DNA of 51,378 nucleotides from an uncultured Candidatus Poseidoniales archaeon (GTDB taxonomy: Archaea > Thermoplasmatota > Poseidoniia > Poseidoniales > Poseidoniaceae): NCBI GenBank assembly GCA_902520595.1, contig CABYOM010000005.1:1-51378 (forward strand). Direction: 5' to 3'. The position numbers and the translations under genes were made by a program. Below are positions 8,670 through 15,963 of the stretch, in pieces (positions within the stretch are counted from its first letter, which is position 1; the number at the start of each line of letters is the position of its first letter). The notes under the pieces were generated by a model, which saw nothing but the letters and a program-made list of their open reading frames with translations, did no database searches and was not told where the DNA came from.

Positions 8670-9929
8670 ATGGCTCGACTTTTGTTGTTCGGTGGAAAAG
8701 GTGGTGTCGGAAAAACGACGACGTCCGCTGCAACTGCAGTTTGGCTCGCTGATTCAGGTCTTCGCGTTCTGTTGGTTTCAAGCGATCCTGCTCACTCAAC
8801 TTCTGATTCACTTGGAGTTGAAATTGGCTCCTCACCTACACCAATAGAAGGCGTTGATGGCCTGTTCGGATTGGAAATGGATCCTGAATCAAAGATCTCC
8901 TCGGTTTTGCCCAAATTAGGTGACATGATGAACAATATGGGTTCGAATGGCGGCATGGGTGGATTGGGAAGCCTCAGTATGATGCTTGACCCGAATGCTA
9001 AACAAGAAATGGAGGAAATGCGTTCCGAAGTTCAAACCTCTGACATGGTGATTCCCGGTCTCGATGAGGCCCTTGCTTTTGATGAATTGCTTCGGCATGT
9101 AGAAGATCCTACATGGGATGTCATTGTTTTCGACACTGCGCCGACCGGTCACACCCTGCGTTTCCTTTCACTTCCAGAACTCATCGAAGCTTGGTCGGAC
9201 AGACTCATTCGGATGATGAGAGTCTCGGGCGGATTGCGTTCAATGCTTTTTGGCCGTAAGGAAAGTGATTCAATGAAAGAGGAATTAGAGCGGTTCAGAC
9301 GCCGAGTTCTCCATGTTCGTCGCGTCCTTTCAAACGATGACATTACTTCTTTCACTCTTGTCACCATCCCAGAAAGAATGGGAATCAATGAAACATTGCG
9401 AGCTCATGAATCGCTCCGTGAATACGAATTACCCGTACCCAACTGTCTTGTGAATAGGGTTACTCCTGAATTTGAACACCCGTTTTTGATCAATCGAAGA
9501 AACTCAGAACTTGAGAGAATTGAGGAATTAAAAATAAAATTGAATGATGTCGATATTGCAACAATGGAACTCATGGATGATGAAGTGGTTGGACTTGAAC
9601 GCTTGCGCGATGTTGGAATTCGCCTCTATGGTGATGTCAAAAAACTCGACGATTCCTTGGGTCCGCACCCAGTTGGAATGTCACTTCAACATTCAATCCA
9701 TCGCGGAATGAAGAAGGAAATTGATGGTGATACTGAACGTATATTCTTGCATTATCCGGGGATAAAAAGAGACGAACTTTCACTGCGAAGTCATGAAGGT
9801 GTTCTCTTTGTAGGTCTCAATGGACGCGAACGGGAAGTCGAAACACAAGTTCCAACAAAGGCCAGCCGTGTCAAAGCAAAACTAGAAAATGATGTTTTAC
9901 AACTTGACATACCGCTTACTGAAGAGTAA
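8670..9929 (+). CDS. Get3/ArsA-family ATPase with C-terminal HSP20-like domain
   Basis: Cytosolic P-loop ATPase of the SIMIBI class (ArsA/Get3/TRC40), whose relatives deliver tail-anchored proteins to membranes or energise arsenite export. Visible motifs are the deviant Walker A GGKGGVGKTTTSA (residues 8-20), switch I SSDPAHSTSDSLG (about 37-49) and switch II DTAPTGHTLRFLSLPE (about 155). Residues 85-107 form a Gly/Met-rich insertion (DMMNNMG ... LSMMLD), where Get3 proteins carry their client-binding insert. The last ~50 residues (LSLRSHEGVLFVGL onward) form a beta-rich alpha-crystallin-like domain known in ArsA-like proteins. The CxxC zinc motif of eukaryotic Get3 is absent. A single 419-residue ATPase unit and the SRP54 gene 53 bp downstream favour a targeting role over arsenite efflux. 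Confidence 0.85.
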   Translation: MARLLLFGGKGGVGKTTTSAATAVWLADSGLRVLLVSSDPAHSTSDSLGVEIGSSPTPIEGVDGLFGLEMDPESKISSVLPKLGDMMNNMGSNGGMGGLGSLSMMLDPNAKQEMEEMRSEVQTSDMVIPGLDEALAFDELLRHVEDPTWDVIVFDTAPTGHTLRFLSLPELIEAWSDRLIRMMRVSGGLRSMLFGRKESDSMKEELERFRRRVLHVRRVLSNDDITSFTLVTIPERMGINETLRAHESLREYELPVPNCLVNRVTPEFEHPFLINRRNSELERIEELKIKLNDVDIATMELMDDEVVGLERLRDVGIRLYGDVKKLDDSLGPHPVGMSLQHSIHRGMKKEIDGDTERIFLHYPGIKRDELSLRSHEGVLFVGLNGREREVETQVPTKASRVKAKLENDVLQLDIPLTEE

Positions 9930-9982
9930 AACCCATTTTCATCGATGGGTGGATTGAAATGGGAAAGCCAACAGGGTAGGTC

Positions 9983-11353
9983 ATGGCACTCGAAGGCCTC
10001 TCAAAGGGTATTTTCCGCTCCATTGGGTTGCTCAAGAATAAACGAAAGTTGGATGAGGATGAACTGCGAGAAATGACTCGCAGTCTTCGCAGAGCATTAC
10101 AGGAAGCGGATTTCAACGTTCGTCAAACGAAGGATTTAGTTGAAAAAATGGAAGCCCGTCTTCGTGATGAGGAGCCTCGGCCAGGTATCAATTTGCAAAC
10201 ACACGCAATGAATATCCTCTATACAGAACTTGTTCGAATGCTCGGTCCTGCACATGAATTTCAACCTCATGGTGCTACTCTTCTCCTGGTTGGACTTTAC
10301 GGGCAAGGAAAAACCACAACTACCGCAAAATTAGCAGAGTGGTATCGTCGAAAACACGGTTTGCGTGTAGCCGTAATTGAGGCTGACGTTCACCGTCCCG
10401 GTGCTTATGCACAATTGACACAACTACTGGAAGATTCTACCGTTCAAGTCTATGGAGAGCCCGACACGAAAGATGCACCTACTATTGTGCGAAATGGATT
10501 AGCAGCGTGTGCAGCTGCTGATTTGGTCATTGTCGATACTGCAGGCCGACACCAACTCGATCAAGATCTGGTCGACGAACTTGAACAAATCTCTTCCATT
10601 ACCCGGGCAAGCGAACGCTGGTTAGTCATCGATGCACAAGTCGGACAAGCAGCCGGGCCTGTAGCAGCATCGTTCCACTCTCTTGCCGGAGTAACTGGCA
10701 TCGTGATTACCAAACTTGACGGAACTGCTCGAGGCGGTGGTGCTCTGTCCGCTGTTGCTGCAACAGGCGCCCCAATTGTCCACATTGGAACAGGAGAAAA
10801 TGTTCCAGATTTGGAAAAATTTGAATCAGACCGATTCATATCGAGACTTCTTGGAATGGGCGACATCCAGGGCCTCATCGATTTAGCCCCAGAAGACATG
10901 GATGAAGAAGAAGCCATGCGACTTACTCAACGCTTGATGAGTGGGCGATTCACACTCAATGACATGTACAAACAAATGGAGATGATGTCAAAAGTTGGAA
11001 CTATTGATAAGTTAATGTCGTTTTTACCAGGAAACATGCTTGGAGGAATGGGTGCAATGTCAAAGGGACAAAAAGAAGCCATGCAAGGTAATCTTGACCG
11101 TTATCGAACAATTATGGACAGTATGACTGCTTGGGAGAAGAATGAACCGGCTAAGATCAAAGCCGACCGTATTCGTCGGGTTGCCCGAGGCGCAGGAGTT
11201 CGTGAGAAAGATGTGCGTGAATTAATCGCGCAGTGGAATCGTTCTCGAAAGATGATGAAGGGTATGGGCGGCAACAGAAAACTCAACAAGCAAATGCGCA
11301 AGATGATGAAAGATGGAGACATGGATATGGACCCATCATCATTTGGAATGTGA
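9983..11353 (+). CDS. srp54: Signal recognition particle 54 kDa protein (SRP54, GTPase)
   Basis: GTPase subunit of the signal recognition particle, which binds signal sequences of nascent membrane and secreted proteins. The 456 residues show the N-terminal four-helix domain, the G domain with P-loop GLYGQGKTTTTAK (about 105-117), the DVHRPGAYAQL segment, DTAGRH (about 185), TKLDGTARGGGALS (about 242), and a methionine-rich M domain from about 300 to the end (MSGRFTLNDMYKQMEMMSKVG ... MRKMMKDGDMDMD). Length and order are typical for archaeal SRP54. It is downstream of the Get3-like gene in the same orientation and ends convergently with the gene at 11396. Confidence 0.97.
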   Translation: MALEGLSKGIFRSIGLLKNKRKLDEDELREMTRSLRRALQEADFNVRQTKDLVEKMEARLRDEEPRPGINLQTHAMNILYTELVRMLGPAHEFQPHGATLLLVGLYGQGKTTTTAKLAEWYRRKHGLRVAVIEADVHRPGAYAQLTQLLEDSTVQVYGEPDTKDAPTIVRNGLAACAAADLVIVDTAGRHQLDQDLVDELEQISSITRASERWLVIDAQVGQAAGPVAASFHSLAGVTGIVITKLDGTARGGGALSAVAATGAPIVHIGTGENVPDLEKFESDRFISRLLGMGDIQGLIDLAPEDMDEEEAMRLTQRLMSGRFTLNDMYKQMEMMSKVGTIDKLMSFLPGNMLGGMGAMSKGQKEAMQGNLDRYRTIMDSMTAWEKNEPAKIKADRIRRVARGAGVREKDVRELIAQWNRSRKMMKGMGGNRKLNKQMRKMMKDGDMDMDPSSFGM

Positions 11354-11354
11354 A

Positions 11355-11399
11355 GTGAGGCCGATTTTAACATCTAAAAAGGACCTAAGAAGGCCTCAT
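11355..11399. terminator. Inverted repeat between convergent genes, possible bidirectional terminator
   Basis: GTGAGGCC (11355-11362) and GGCCTCAT (11392-11399) can pair over 7-8 bp around a 29-nt loop that contains T- and A-runs. It sits in the 42-bp gap between srp54 (+) and the convergent membrane protein gene, and its right arm includes that gene's stop codon. The position suggests transcription termination or 3'-end protection. Only sequence symmetry supports this. Confidence 0.3.
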
Positions 11400-12004
11400 T
11401 CTTCTTCAAACCTTGAGGCGAGTTCTTTACTCACCAAAGGCAATTTGCAGTAAGGGCAGTTATCTTTCGGGTTGAGTAAATCTGGACGAATTGCCAAAAC
11501 TGCCATGCAATGTGGGCATGCAGCAAGCATTTCACCCGGTTCGAGTTCAAGAGCGGGGATTGAATCGTCTTTGCCCATGTAGGCGTTTTTGTACCCGGGA
11601 TGAAAATGCGAAAGGGCACGACGGCCAGAACCAAACATAGCCCAAATGAGCAAAAATCCGAACAGAAAACCGCCATTCAAGAGATATGCAAGGGCCAATA
11701 TTGCGAAAACAGCGCCTGCCAATCCAATAATAACTCCACCAACCCAATAGACCATGGGGTTTCGGTTTCGATAAGCGAGGAAGTTAATCAGTAGAATGAC
11801 TGCTGAGACGCTAAAAATCGTGTTCTGTAAAGTCGTTGAGAATAACTGAGAAGAAACTTCCGAAATAATCAGTAGCACAATGAAACTGTCGACCAGAAGG
11901 ATGAAGGTTATTCCACGATGCAATCTGAGGAAAGCATTTGAGCTATTGGTCACAGAACTGGGTTTCATACCCGCAACGACTAACTCGTCTGCTCGGCCTG
12001 CCAT
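11396..12004 (-). CDS. Membrane protein with C-terminal zinc ribbon
   Basis: 202 residues of unknown function. About four or five membrane segments (ITFILLVDSFIVLLII, TIFSVSAVILLINFLAY, MVYWVGGVIIGLAGAVFAILALAYLL, GFLFGFLLIWAMFG) are followed by a cytosolic tail holding a zinc-ribbon-like CPHC ... CPYC pair (about residues 162-185). The start at 12004 gives a short polar N-terminus. It is transcribed divergently from coaBC, with only about 60 bp between start codons, and converges on srp54. It resembles other zinc-ribbon-tagged membrane proteins in this window in layout, not in sequence. Confidence 0.7.
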   Translation of the reverse strand: MAGRADELVVAGMKPSSVTNSSNAFLRLHRGITFILLVDSFIVLLIISEVSSQLFSTTLQNTIFSVSAVILLINFLAYRNRNPMVYWVGGVIIGLAGAVFAILALAYLLNGGFLFGFLLIWAMFGSGRRALSHFHPGYKNAYMGKDDSIPALELEPGEMLAACPHCMAVLAIRPDLLNPKDNCPYCKLPLVSKELASRFEEE

Positions 12005-12065
12005 AGTGGTCGCTACTGTTCATGGTGTTTGAAGGATTGCTCAATTGCAGCCAGCGATAGGGCCA

Positions 12066-13301
12066 ATGGAAGAAGTCATGATGGTGACCATTCTCCCAAT
12101 GCACATGGCGATTCGAGACACCGATGTCGAACGGCGGGGTGAGAGCCTTGCTGGACGGACAATCCTGCTTGGCGTTTCGGGCGGTATTGCTGCGGTCGAC
12201 ACTGTCCGTTTAGCTCGTGAATTACGACGGCACGGCGCTGATGTTCGTGTTGCTCTCACCCACTCTGCCCAGCGAATCATTACACCTCTGGCCGTTGAAT
12301 GGGCAACTCAAGGTGAAGTGATTACAGATTGGGATGGAAATATGGAAGTTCTCGATCAAGTCGATGGAATTCTTGTTGCACCAGCAACTCGTGACACAAT
12401 GGCAAGTTATGTCCACGGATTGCAACATGGACCTTTGATGATGGCCCTTAGCGTCGCACGTAGTCGCGACTGCCCTGTTATGATGATTCCCAGTATGCAC
12501 TTGGATTTGGCGAATGACCCCGTAACCGATGATATCGTACACGAAGTTCGTCAGCATGGAATCCACGTTGTTTGGGGTGAAGAGCAAGAAGGAAAAAGGA
12601 AAACACCTCACCATGAAGAAATTGTAGCCCGATTTGCACACCATATGAACCGTGAAAAGAAAAATCGTAAGGAAGTCGTCGTCACCTTAGGAGCGACACG
12701 ATCTGCAATTGACGATATCCGCTATGTCCAAAACACCAGTTCGGGAGCAACTGGGTTTGCAGTAGCAGATAATCTGTATCGTCATGGCCACGATGTAACG
12801 TGTGTGGCAGGAGTTACTACAGTTACAGCACCTCAATGGCTTCCATTAATCATTGAAGCGACTGAACCCAATGCAATGCTCAAAGAGCTTCAGGTCTTGG
12901 CAAAGGATTCAATTCAGGCTTGGATTCACACTGCAGCAGTTTTGGATTATCTCGTGCCTGAACCTGCTCAAGGTAAAATTGCGAGTCAGCAAGGCACCCT
13001 CAACATCGAACTCATCGAAGGTGAGAAGCATATTGAAGCTATTCGAGATGCATGCAAAGATGCTGTGAGGATTGGATTCAAACTCGAATCAGGTATCAAA
13101 CAAAAAGACTTGATTTATCGGGCTACTGCCCAAATCGAAAAAGCAGGAATGACGGCAGTAGTCGCTAACCGTCTTGAAGACCTCGACGATCAAACTAAGC
13201 CGAGAGGTTATCTGGTTGATTCGCTTGGAAGCCATTTTGTTTTGGAAGATACTTCCAAAATGTGTGAAGCAATTCGGACCTTTGTCGAAAGAGGAATTTG
13301 A
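12066..13301 (+). CDS. coaBC: Bifunctional phosphopantothenoylcysteine decarboxylase / phosphopantothenate-cysteine ligase
   Basis: Carries out two consecutive steps of coenzyme A synthesis: joining cysteine to 4'-phosphopantothenate (CoaB) and decarboxylating the product with FMN (CoaC). The N-terminal flavoprotein half shows GVSGGIAAVDTVRLAR (about residues 36-51) and the APATRDTMA segment. The C-terminal ligase half starts near residue 203 with VVVTLGATRSAIDDIRYV, then NTSSGATG, HTAAVLDYLV, GFKLESG and VANRLEDL. Length (411 residues from ATG 12066) fits CoaBC. A TTG at 12045 and a later ATG at 12078 are also in frame, so the first few residues are uncertain. trmY follows 9 bp downstream and is likely co-transcribed. 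Confidence 0.92.
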   Translation: MEEVMMVTILPMHMAIRDTDVERRGESLAGRTILLGVSGGIAAVDTVRLARELRRHGADVRVALTHSAQRIITPLAVEWATQGEVITDWDGNMEVLDQVDGILVAPATRDTMASYVHGLQHGPLMMALSVARSRDCPVMMIPSMHLDLANDPVTDDIVHEVRQHGIHVVWGEEQEGKRKTPHHEEIVARFAHHMNREKKNRKEVVVTLGATRSAIDDIRYVQNTSSGATGFAVADNLYRHGHDVTCVAGVTTVTAPQWLPLIIEATEPNAMLKELQVLAKDSIQAWIHTAAVLDYLVPEPAQGKIASQQGTLNIELIEGEKHIEAIRDACKDAVRIGFKLESGIKQKDLIYRATAQIEKAGMTAVVANRLEDLDDQTKPRGYLVDSLGSHFVLEDTSKMCEAIRTFVERGI

Positions 13302-13310
13302 GGTTTACCT

Positions 13311-13973
13311 ATGCGCCGGTTTGCCATTCTTGGGAGCCGAGCGATGTCAGAGGGGAAATTGCCTCTCAATGACATGGCCGGTGGAGCAGGACGAATGGAT
13401 GTCTTGGTCCGAGCATTGATGGCGGGTTTACTCACCAGTCACGGCATTCGACATGATACAGAAGTAATCCTGCATCTGATGGGTGGCCCTGGTCCTGCTA
13501 GAAGAATAAAATTTGTAGGCTCTTTACTGAAAGGTGTTCATGCAGAGGAGAGGGCCGTCGCTGGACAAATAGCCAAAGTGCTGAAGGAACCGACCCCCGC
13601 ACGTGGGCATTGGGTTGAACGTTCAGCAGGTATTTTCGACAGTGGGGGGGACATACAGCACACTCTTTCTGAATGGGATGGTGCAAATGTGGTTTGTCTT
13701 GATGCAAATGCTCCAAGATTATGGGCGAGCGAACAGGAACTTCCCCTCAATGGAAACCCGCATTCGACATTTGAAGGGGAACATGGAAACTTTACGATAT
13801 CAGGCATGGATATTGGCTTTGTGCTCAGTGATGACAAACCGTTGAGTGAAGTGCTCTCGGATGAACTCACTTCAAGATCGCTTGGGAGCGAATGGCTTCA
13901 AGGCCATATGGCCATAGCAGTCTGTCACTTTTTAATTGACCAAGGCATGCCGCTGAATCTCAATCAGTCATAG
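13311..13973 (+). CDS. trmY: tRNA (pseudouridine(54)-N1)-methyltransferase TrmY
   Basis: SPOUT-class methyltransferase that makes N1-methylpseudouridine at position 54 in the T-loop of archaeal tRNAs. Family signatures are clear: FAILGSRAMSEGKLPLNDMAG, GRMDVLVRALMAGLLTSHGIR, LHLMGGP and GVHAEERAVAGQI in the N-terminal half, and a C-terminal SAM-binding part with MDIGFVLSDDKPLS. 220 residues matches the family. It starts 9 bp after coaBC, and its end overlaps the convergent surE by 10 bp. Together with cbf5 at 47 kb it adds to the tRNA/rRNA modification genes of this window. Confidence 0.9.
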   Translation: MRRFAILGSRAMSEGKLPLNDMAGGAGRMDVLVRALMAGLLTSHGIRHDTEVILHLMGGPGPARRIKFVGSLLKGVHAEERAVAGQIAKVLKEPTPARGHWVERSAGIFDSGGDIQHTLSEWDGANVVCLDANAPRLWASEQELPLNGNPHSTFEGEHGNFTISGMDIGFVLSDDKPLSEVLSDELTSRSLGSEWLQGHMAIAVCHFLIDQGMPLNLNQS

Positions 13974-14953
13974 AGCCAGGCAGGGTTACCGCCCTCGCAG
14001 GATTCAAGTGCCCACGTAAGCAGTTTGTCGTCAAGAGCGAGAGGGTGAGTTTGCGGCCATACAGGCAAGCATGAGACGCTGGCGGTTCCTTTCGCAACAG
14101 TATCGCAATCACTTTGGGCAACGACTGAATGGTCAATAGAAGCAGCACCGATGGTAAAAGTCGCCGCTTCATCCGACTCTATAGAACTGAAAGAAACGGC
14201 ATCTCTGTACCACCGCATGCCCAATCGAGTTGTAGAAACCTCGCCATTCCATCCGGGGGGGACATTGAGATTGAGCATAAGTTCACCCTGTTGAAAAGCG
14301 GTGCGTAAGGCAGATTTTGGATCGCTTTCCCATGCTGGATGCTCTGGAATCTCAGGCCATCGGGTAAGGTGTGTTGCAGACAGGTCAACTTTGGGACGGC
14401 GGAGATTAAATGGCACGACTGGAAGAACTCCAAGAGCCACCTCGATGAGTTGAACGGTTGCTTCAACAGCGCCTTCCATTCCTTCTGTTTCAAACGAGGT
14501 GAACGAAGAAGCAATTGCAGGCATGCCGTAAAGGCCTGCTTCACGAGCAGCCCCCATCGTTCCGCTGTGATACGAATCTTGTGACATGTTTGGGCCGAGA
14601 TTGACACCAGACACGACAAGTCGGGGTTGTATTCCTGGAACTGCATGCTCTAATCCACCATCCAACGCCACAATCATGGTATCGCATGGTGTACCTTCTA
14701 ACTCAAACAGAAGGGTTTTGTCCTTGCCACCATTCAAATCCCACTGGGAAAGAAGGTCATCTCTATTTCGCAATTCCATCGGTGTTCCAAGATTGATTCG
14801 CATTCCTGCTGCGGAATTATTTTCATGAGGAGCAAAGGCAACAACGTTGTGACCTGCTTTGTTGAGTGCTTGGACAAGGAGACGAAAGCCTGGAGCCTCA
14901 ATGCCGTCATCATTTGTGAGTAATATCCAACCTTGGTCATTTGCCGCTGACAT
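13964..14953 (-). CDS. surE: 5'/3'-nucleotidase SurE
   Basis: Metal-dependent nucleoside monophosphate phosphatase of the SurE family. The N-terminus has the diagnostic LLTNDDGIEAPGF with the metal-binding Asp pair (about residues 13-14), then APHENNSAAG (the conserved phosphate-binding Asn/Ser region), GTPCDTMIVAL and SGVNLGPN. The family core is about 250 residues; this one is 329, with extra sequence in the C-terminal half. It lies 9 bp downstream of the DMT permease gene on the same strand, so OPT transporter, permease and SurE may form one transcript, perhaps for peptide and nucleotide salvage (inference). Its end overlaps trmY by 10 bp. Confidence 0.92.
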   Translation of the reverse strand: MSAANDQGWILLTNDDGIEAPGFRLLVQALNKAGHNVVAFAPHENNSAAGMRINLGTPMELRNRDDLLSQWDLNGGKDKTLLFELEGTPCDTMIVALDGGLEHAVPGIQPRLVVSGVNLGPNMSQDSYHSGTMGAAREAGLYGMPAIASSFTSFETEGMEGAVEATVQLIEVALGVLPVVPFNLRRPKVDLSATHLTRWPEIPEHPAWESDPKSALRTAFQQGELMLNLNVPPGWNGEVSTTRLGMRWYRDAVSFSSIESDEAATFTIGAASIDHSVVAQSDCDTVAKGTASVSCLPVWPQTHPLALDDKLLTWALESCEGGNPAWLYD

Positions 14954-14962
14954 CGTATCGCC

Positions 14963-15961
14963 TCATTCCACTCCGGTTGCCGAATGGGTTTGATTGTTCG
15001 TATTGTCCATATCTCGACCACCTAAGATGACTAAGACCACACCAAGTATGAGAATTGGACCACCGACCCACGTCCACTGGCCTGGAACACCGCTATCAAA
15101 GAAAGCCCAGCCAATAAATGAACCAATCAAAGGTTCAAGCGTCACACTTGTTGAAATGGTGAGAGGCGATATGTACCTCAGGCAGGTATTGAGCCCCGTG
15201 TGACCGAGAAGGCCAGCAATCAGTGCAAGTGCTAAAAACCACGGAAAGAATTCGGGTTCAGTCCAACCCGTAACTCCGAAAGATGAGAAATCAGGTTCCA
15301 TAATCCATGATGCCGGAATAAGTAGAAACGAGGCGAGAAGCGTGACTGGAAAAGCGTAAAGGAAAATTGGCATCCATTCACGCAGTATACGCCCGCTGAT
15401 GATGTAGCCGACCACAAAGACTGCTCCGAAAAAAGCGAGCGCATCACCCCATAGAGTCACGGTGTGACCGCCTTGCTGATGTCCCTGGTCTAGTAAGGTA
15501 AGAGCGGCGCCAGAAAAGCCAATGATTGCACCCAAAGTTTCTCGACGGTTTGGAAGACGGTGCCCGATAACCAAAGTCCCTAAAACACCCATTCCAACAA
15601 TAATGATGAGAGGGTGAGCGGTTACAAACAGCAGTGAATGGGTAAGGGAAGTTGCATCTAAGCTGGCAACCCACGAGCCAAAGTGGAGTGCGAGAGCGAA
15701 GCCACTAAGCGTGAGAATGACAAGGGTTCTTTGTTCAAACATGCGTGATTTCACAGAAGCATTTTGCTGTATCCATTGGAAAATGAAAAACGGTGCGAGT
15801 ACCACGGAAGTAAGTTGCAATCTCCATGAAGCACGAAGGAGGGGTGGGACCGAATCAACGTGCTGGAACAATGCACCCGCACTTGAAACGCCACAAACTG
15901 CTGCGACGAGTAATCCCCAGACCCAAAGCGGAGCCTTGGGAGTTTGTGTCATGTTCTTCAC
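14963..15961 (-). CDS. EamA/DMT-family permease
   Basis: 332-residue drug/metabolite-transporter superfamily permease with about ten membrane helices arranged as two EamA repeats. The second half ends in the typical SPLTISTSVTLEPLIGSFIGW helix pair. The substrate cannot be told from sequence. The gene starts 2 bp after the OPT transporter stop and ends 9 bp before surE, so all three are likely translated from one mRNA. An in-frame ATG at 15952 is an alternative start. Confidence 0.88.
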   Translation of the reverse strand: MKNMTQTPKAPLWVWGLLVAAVCGVSSAGALFQHVDSVPPLLRASWRLQLTSVVLAPFFIFQWIQQNASVKSRMFEQRTLVILTLSGFALALHFGSWVASLDATSLTHSLLFVTAHPLIIIVGMGVLGTLVIGHRLPNRRETLGAIIGFSGAALTLLDQGHQQGGHTVTLWGDALAFFGAVFVVGYIISGRILREWMPIFLYAFPVTLLASFLLIPASWIMEPDFSSFGVTGWTEPEFFPWFLALALIAGLLGHTGLNTCLRYISPLTISTSVTLEPLIGSFIGWAFFDSGVPGQWTWVGGPILILGVVLVILGGRDMDNTNNQTHSATGVE

Positions 15962-15963
15962 GC

